From assembly GCF_012849215.1 (NCBI RefSeq), contig NZ_CP051682.1, positions 3,100,001-3,164,000 on the forward strand: a stretch of DNA of 64,000 nt. The letters are read 5' to 3'. This stretch comes from Mucilaginibacter robiniae. GTDB taxonomy: Bacteria; Bacteroidota; Bacteroidia; Sphingobacteriales; Sphingobacteriaceae. This document shows positions 63,980-64,000 of this stretch, one piece after another. The position numbers and the translations under genes are program-made. The notes under the pieces are model-generated. The model had not been told where the DNA came from. It was given only the letters and a program-made list of their open reading frames with translations, and made no database searches. Every line of letters begins with the position of its first letter. Position 1 is the stretch's first letter.

Positions 63980-64000
63980 ATTACAATCTCATGTCTCAAG

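Overview
The window looks like chromosome from a Bacteroidota bacterium, most likely a Sphingobacteriaceae member (Mucilaginibacter/Pedobacter-like; genus is inference). The reasons are: -7 elements of the Bacteroidota type TAnnTTTG in front of several genes, a HemC-HemD fusion, HemJ-type heme synthesis, atpD-atpC detached from the rest of the ATP synthase genes, an ilv-leu supercluster, and many envelope proteins with Bacteroidota-style signal peptides. Everything from dnaK onward is ordinary chromosomal housekeeping. No prophage, plasmid, IS transposase or CRISPR array was seen.

Layout: (1) 1-1183, the 5' end of a DUF421 gene and a small membrane protein. (2) 1184-16385, the S10-spc-alpha ribosomal supercluster from rplC to rplQ with secY, map, infA, rpmJ and rpoA; rpsJ is not in front of rplC. 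(3) 16417-27709, acetyltransferases, a GAF-PAS protein with a phosphoacceptor domain but no kinase domain, dnaK, a GH31 glucosidase, gamma-glutamyltransferase, a nucleotidyltransferase and an M42 peptidase. (4) 27938-37355, a heme cluster hemA, hemCD, hemB, hemL, hemE, hemJ with a two-component system and a TPR protein in its middle. (5) 37419-42096, an amidohydrolase, an ECF sigma/anti-sigma/beta-barrel set and an orphan ABC ATPase. (6) 42174-54716 on the minus strand, the branched-chain amino-acid cluster ilvD-ilvB-ilvN-ilvC-leuC-leuD-leuB-leuA-ilvA, carrying a methyltransferase gene and a frameshifted GxxExxY pseudogene. (7) 55152-64000, atpD-atpC, envelope proteins, a quinone reductase, a peroxiredoxin, tRNA-Arg, adk and a four-helix-bundle gene.

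The most unusual structure is not a gene. Between co-directional genes inside the operons (rplP/rpmC, rpsN/rpsH, rpsM/rpsK, rpsD/rpoA, hemCD/hemB, methyltransferase/leuA, ilvC/leuC, atpD/atpC) lie long inverted repeats built from a small set of degenerate words, for example GTTGCGGGTTGAG-like or GTCCGTTAGTC-like. Arms differ between loci but stay complementary, and most lack a T-tract. Similar words flank the four-helix-bundle gene at the right end. A separate REP-like element (core TCATTGCGAG...GCAATCT) occurs as an inverted pair at 46665-46749 and as a single arm at 32071-32096.

Functionally, the ribosomal block supplies translation, secretion and transcription core proteins. The heme block converts glutamyl-tRNA to uroporphyrinogen III and then coproporphyrinogen III, with HemJ acting later. 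The ilv-leu block covers valine, leucine and isoleucine synthesis from pyruvate and threonine.
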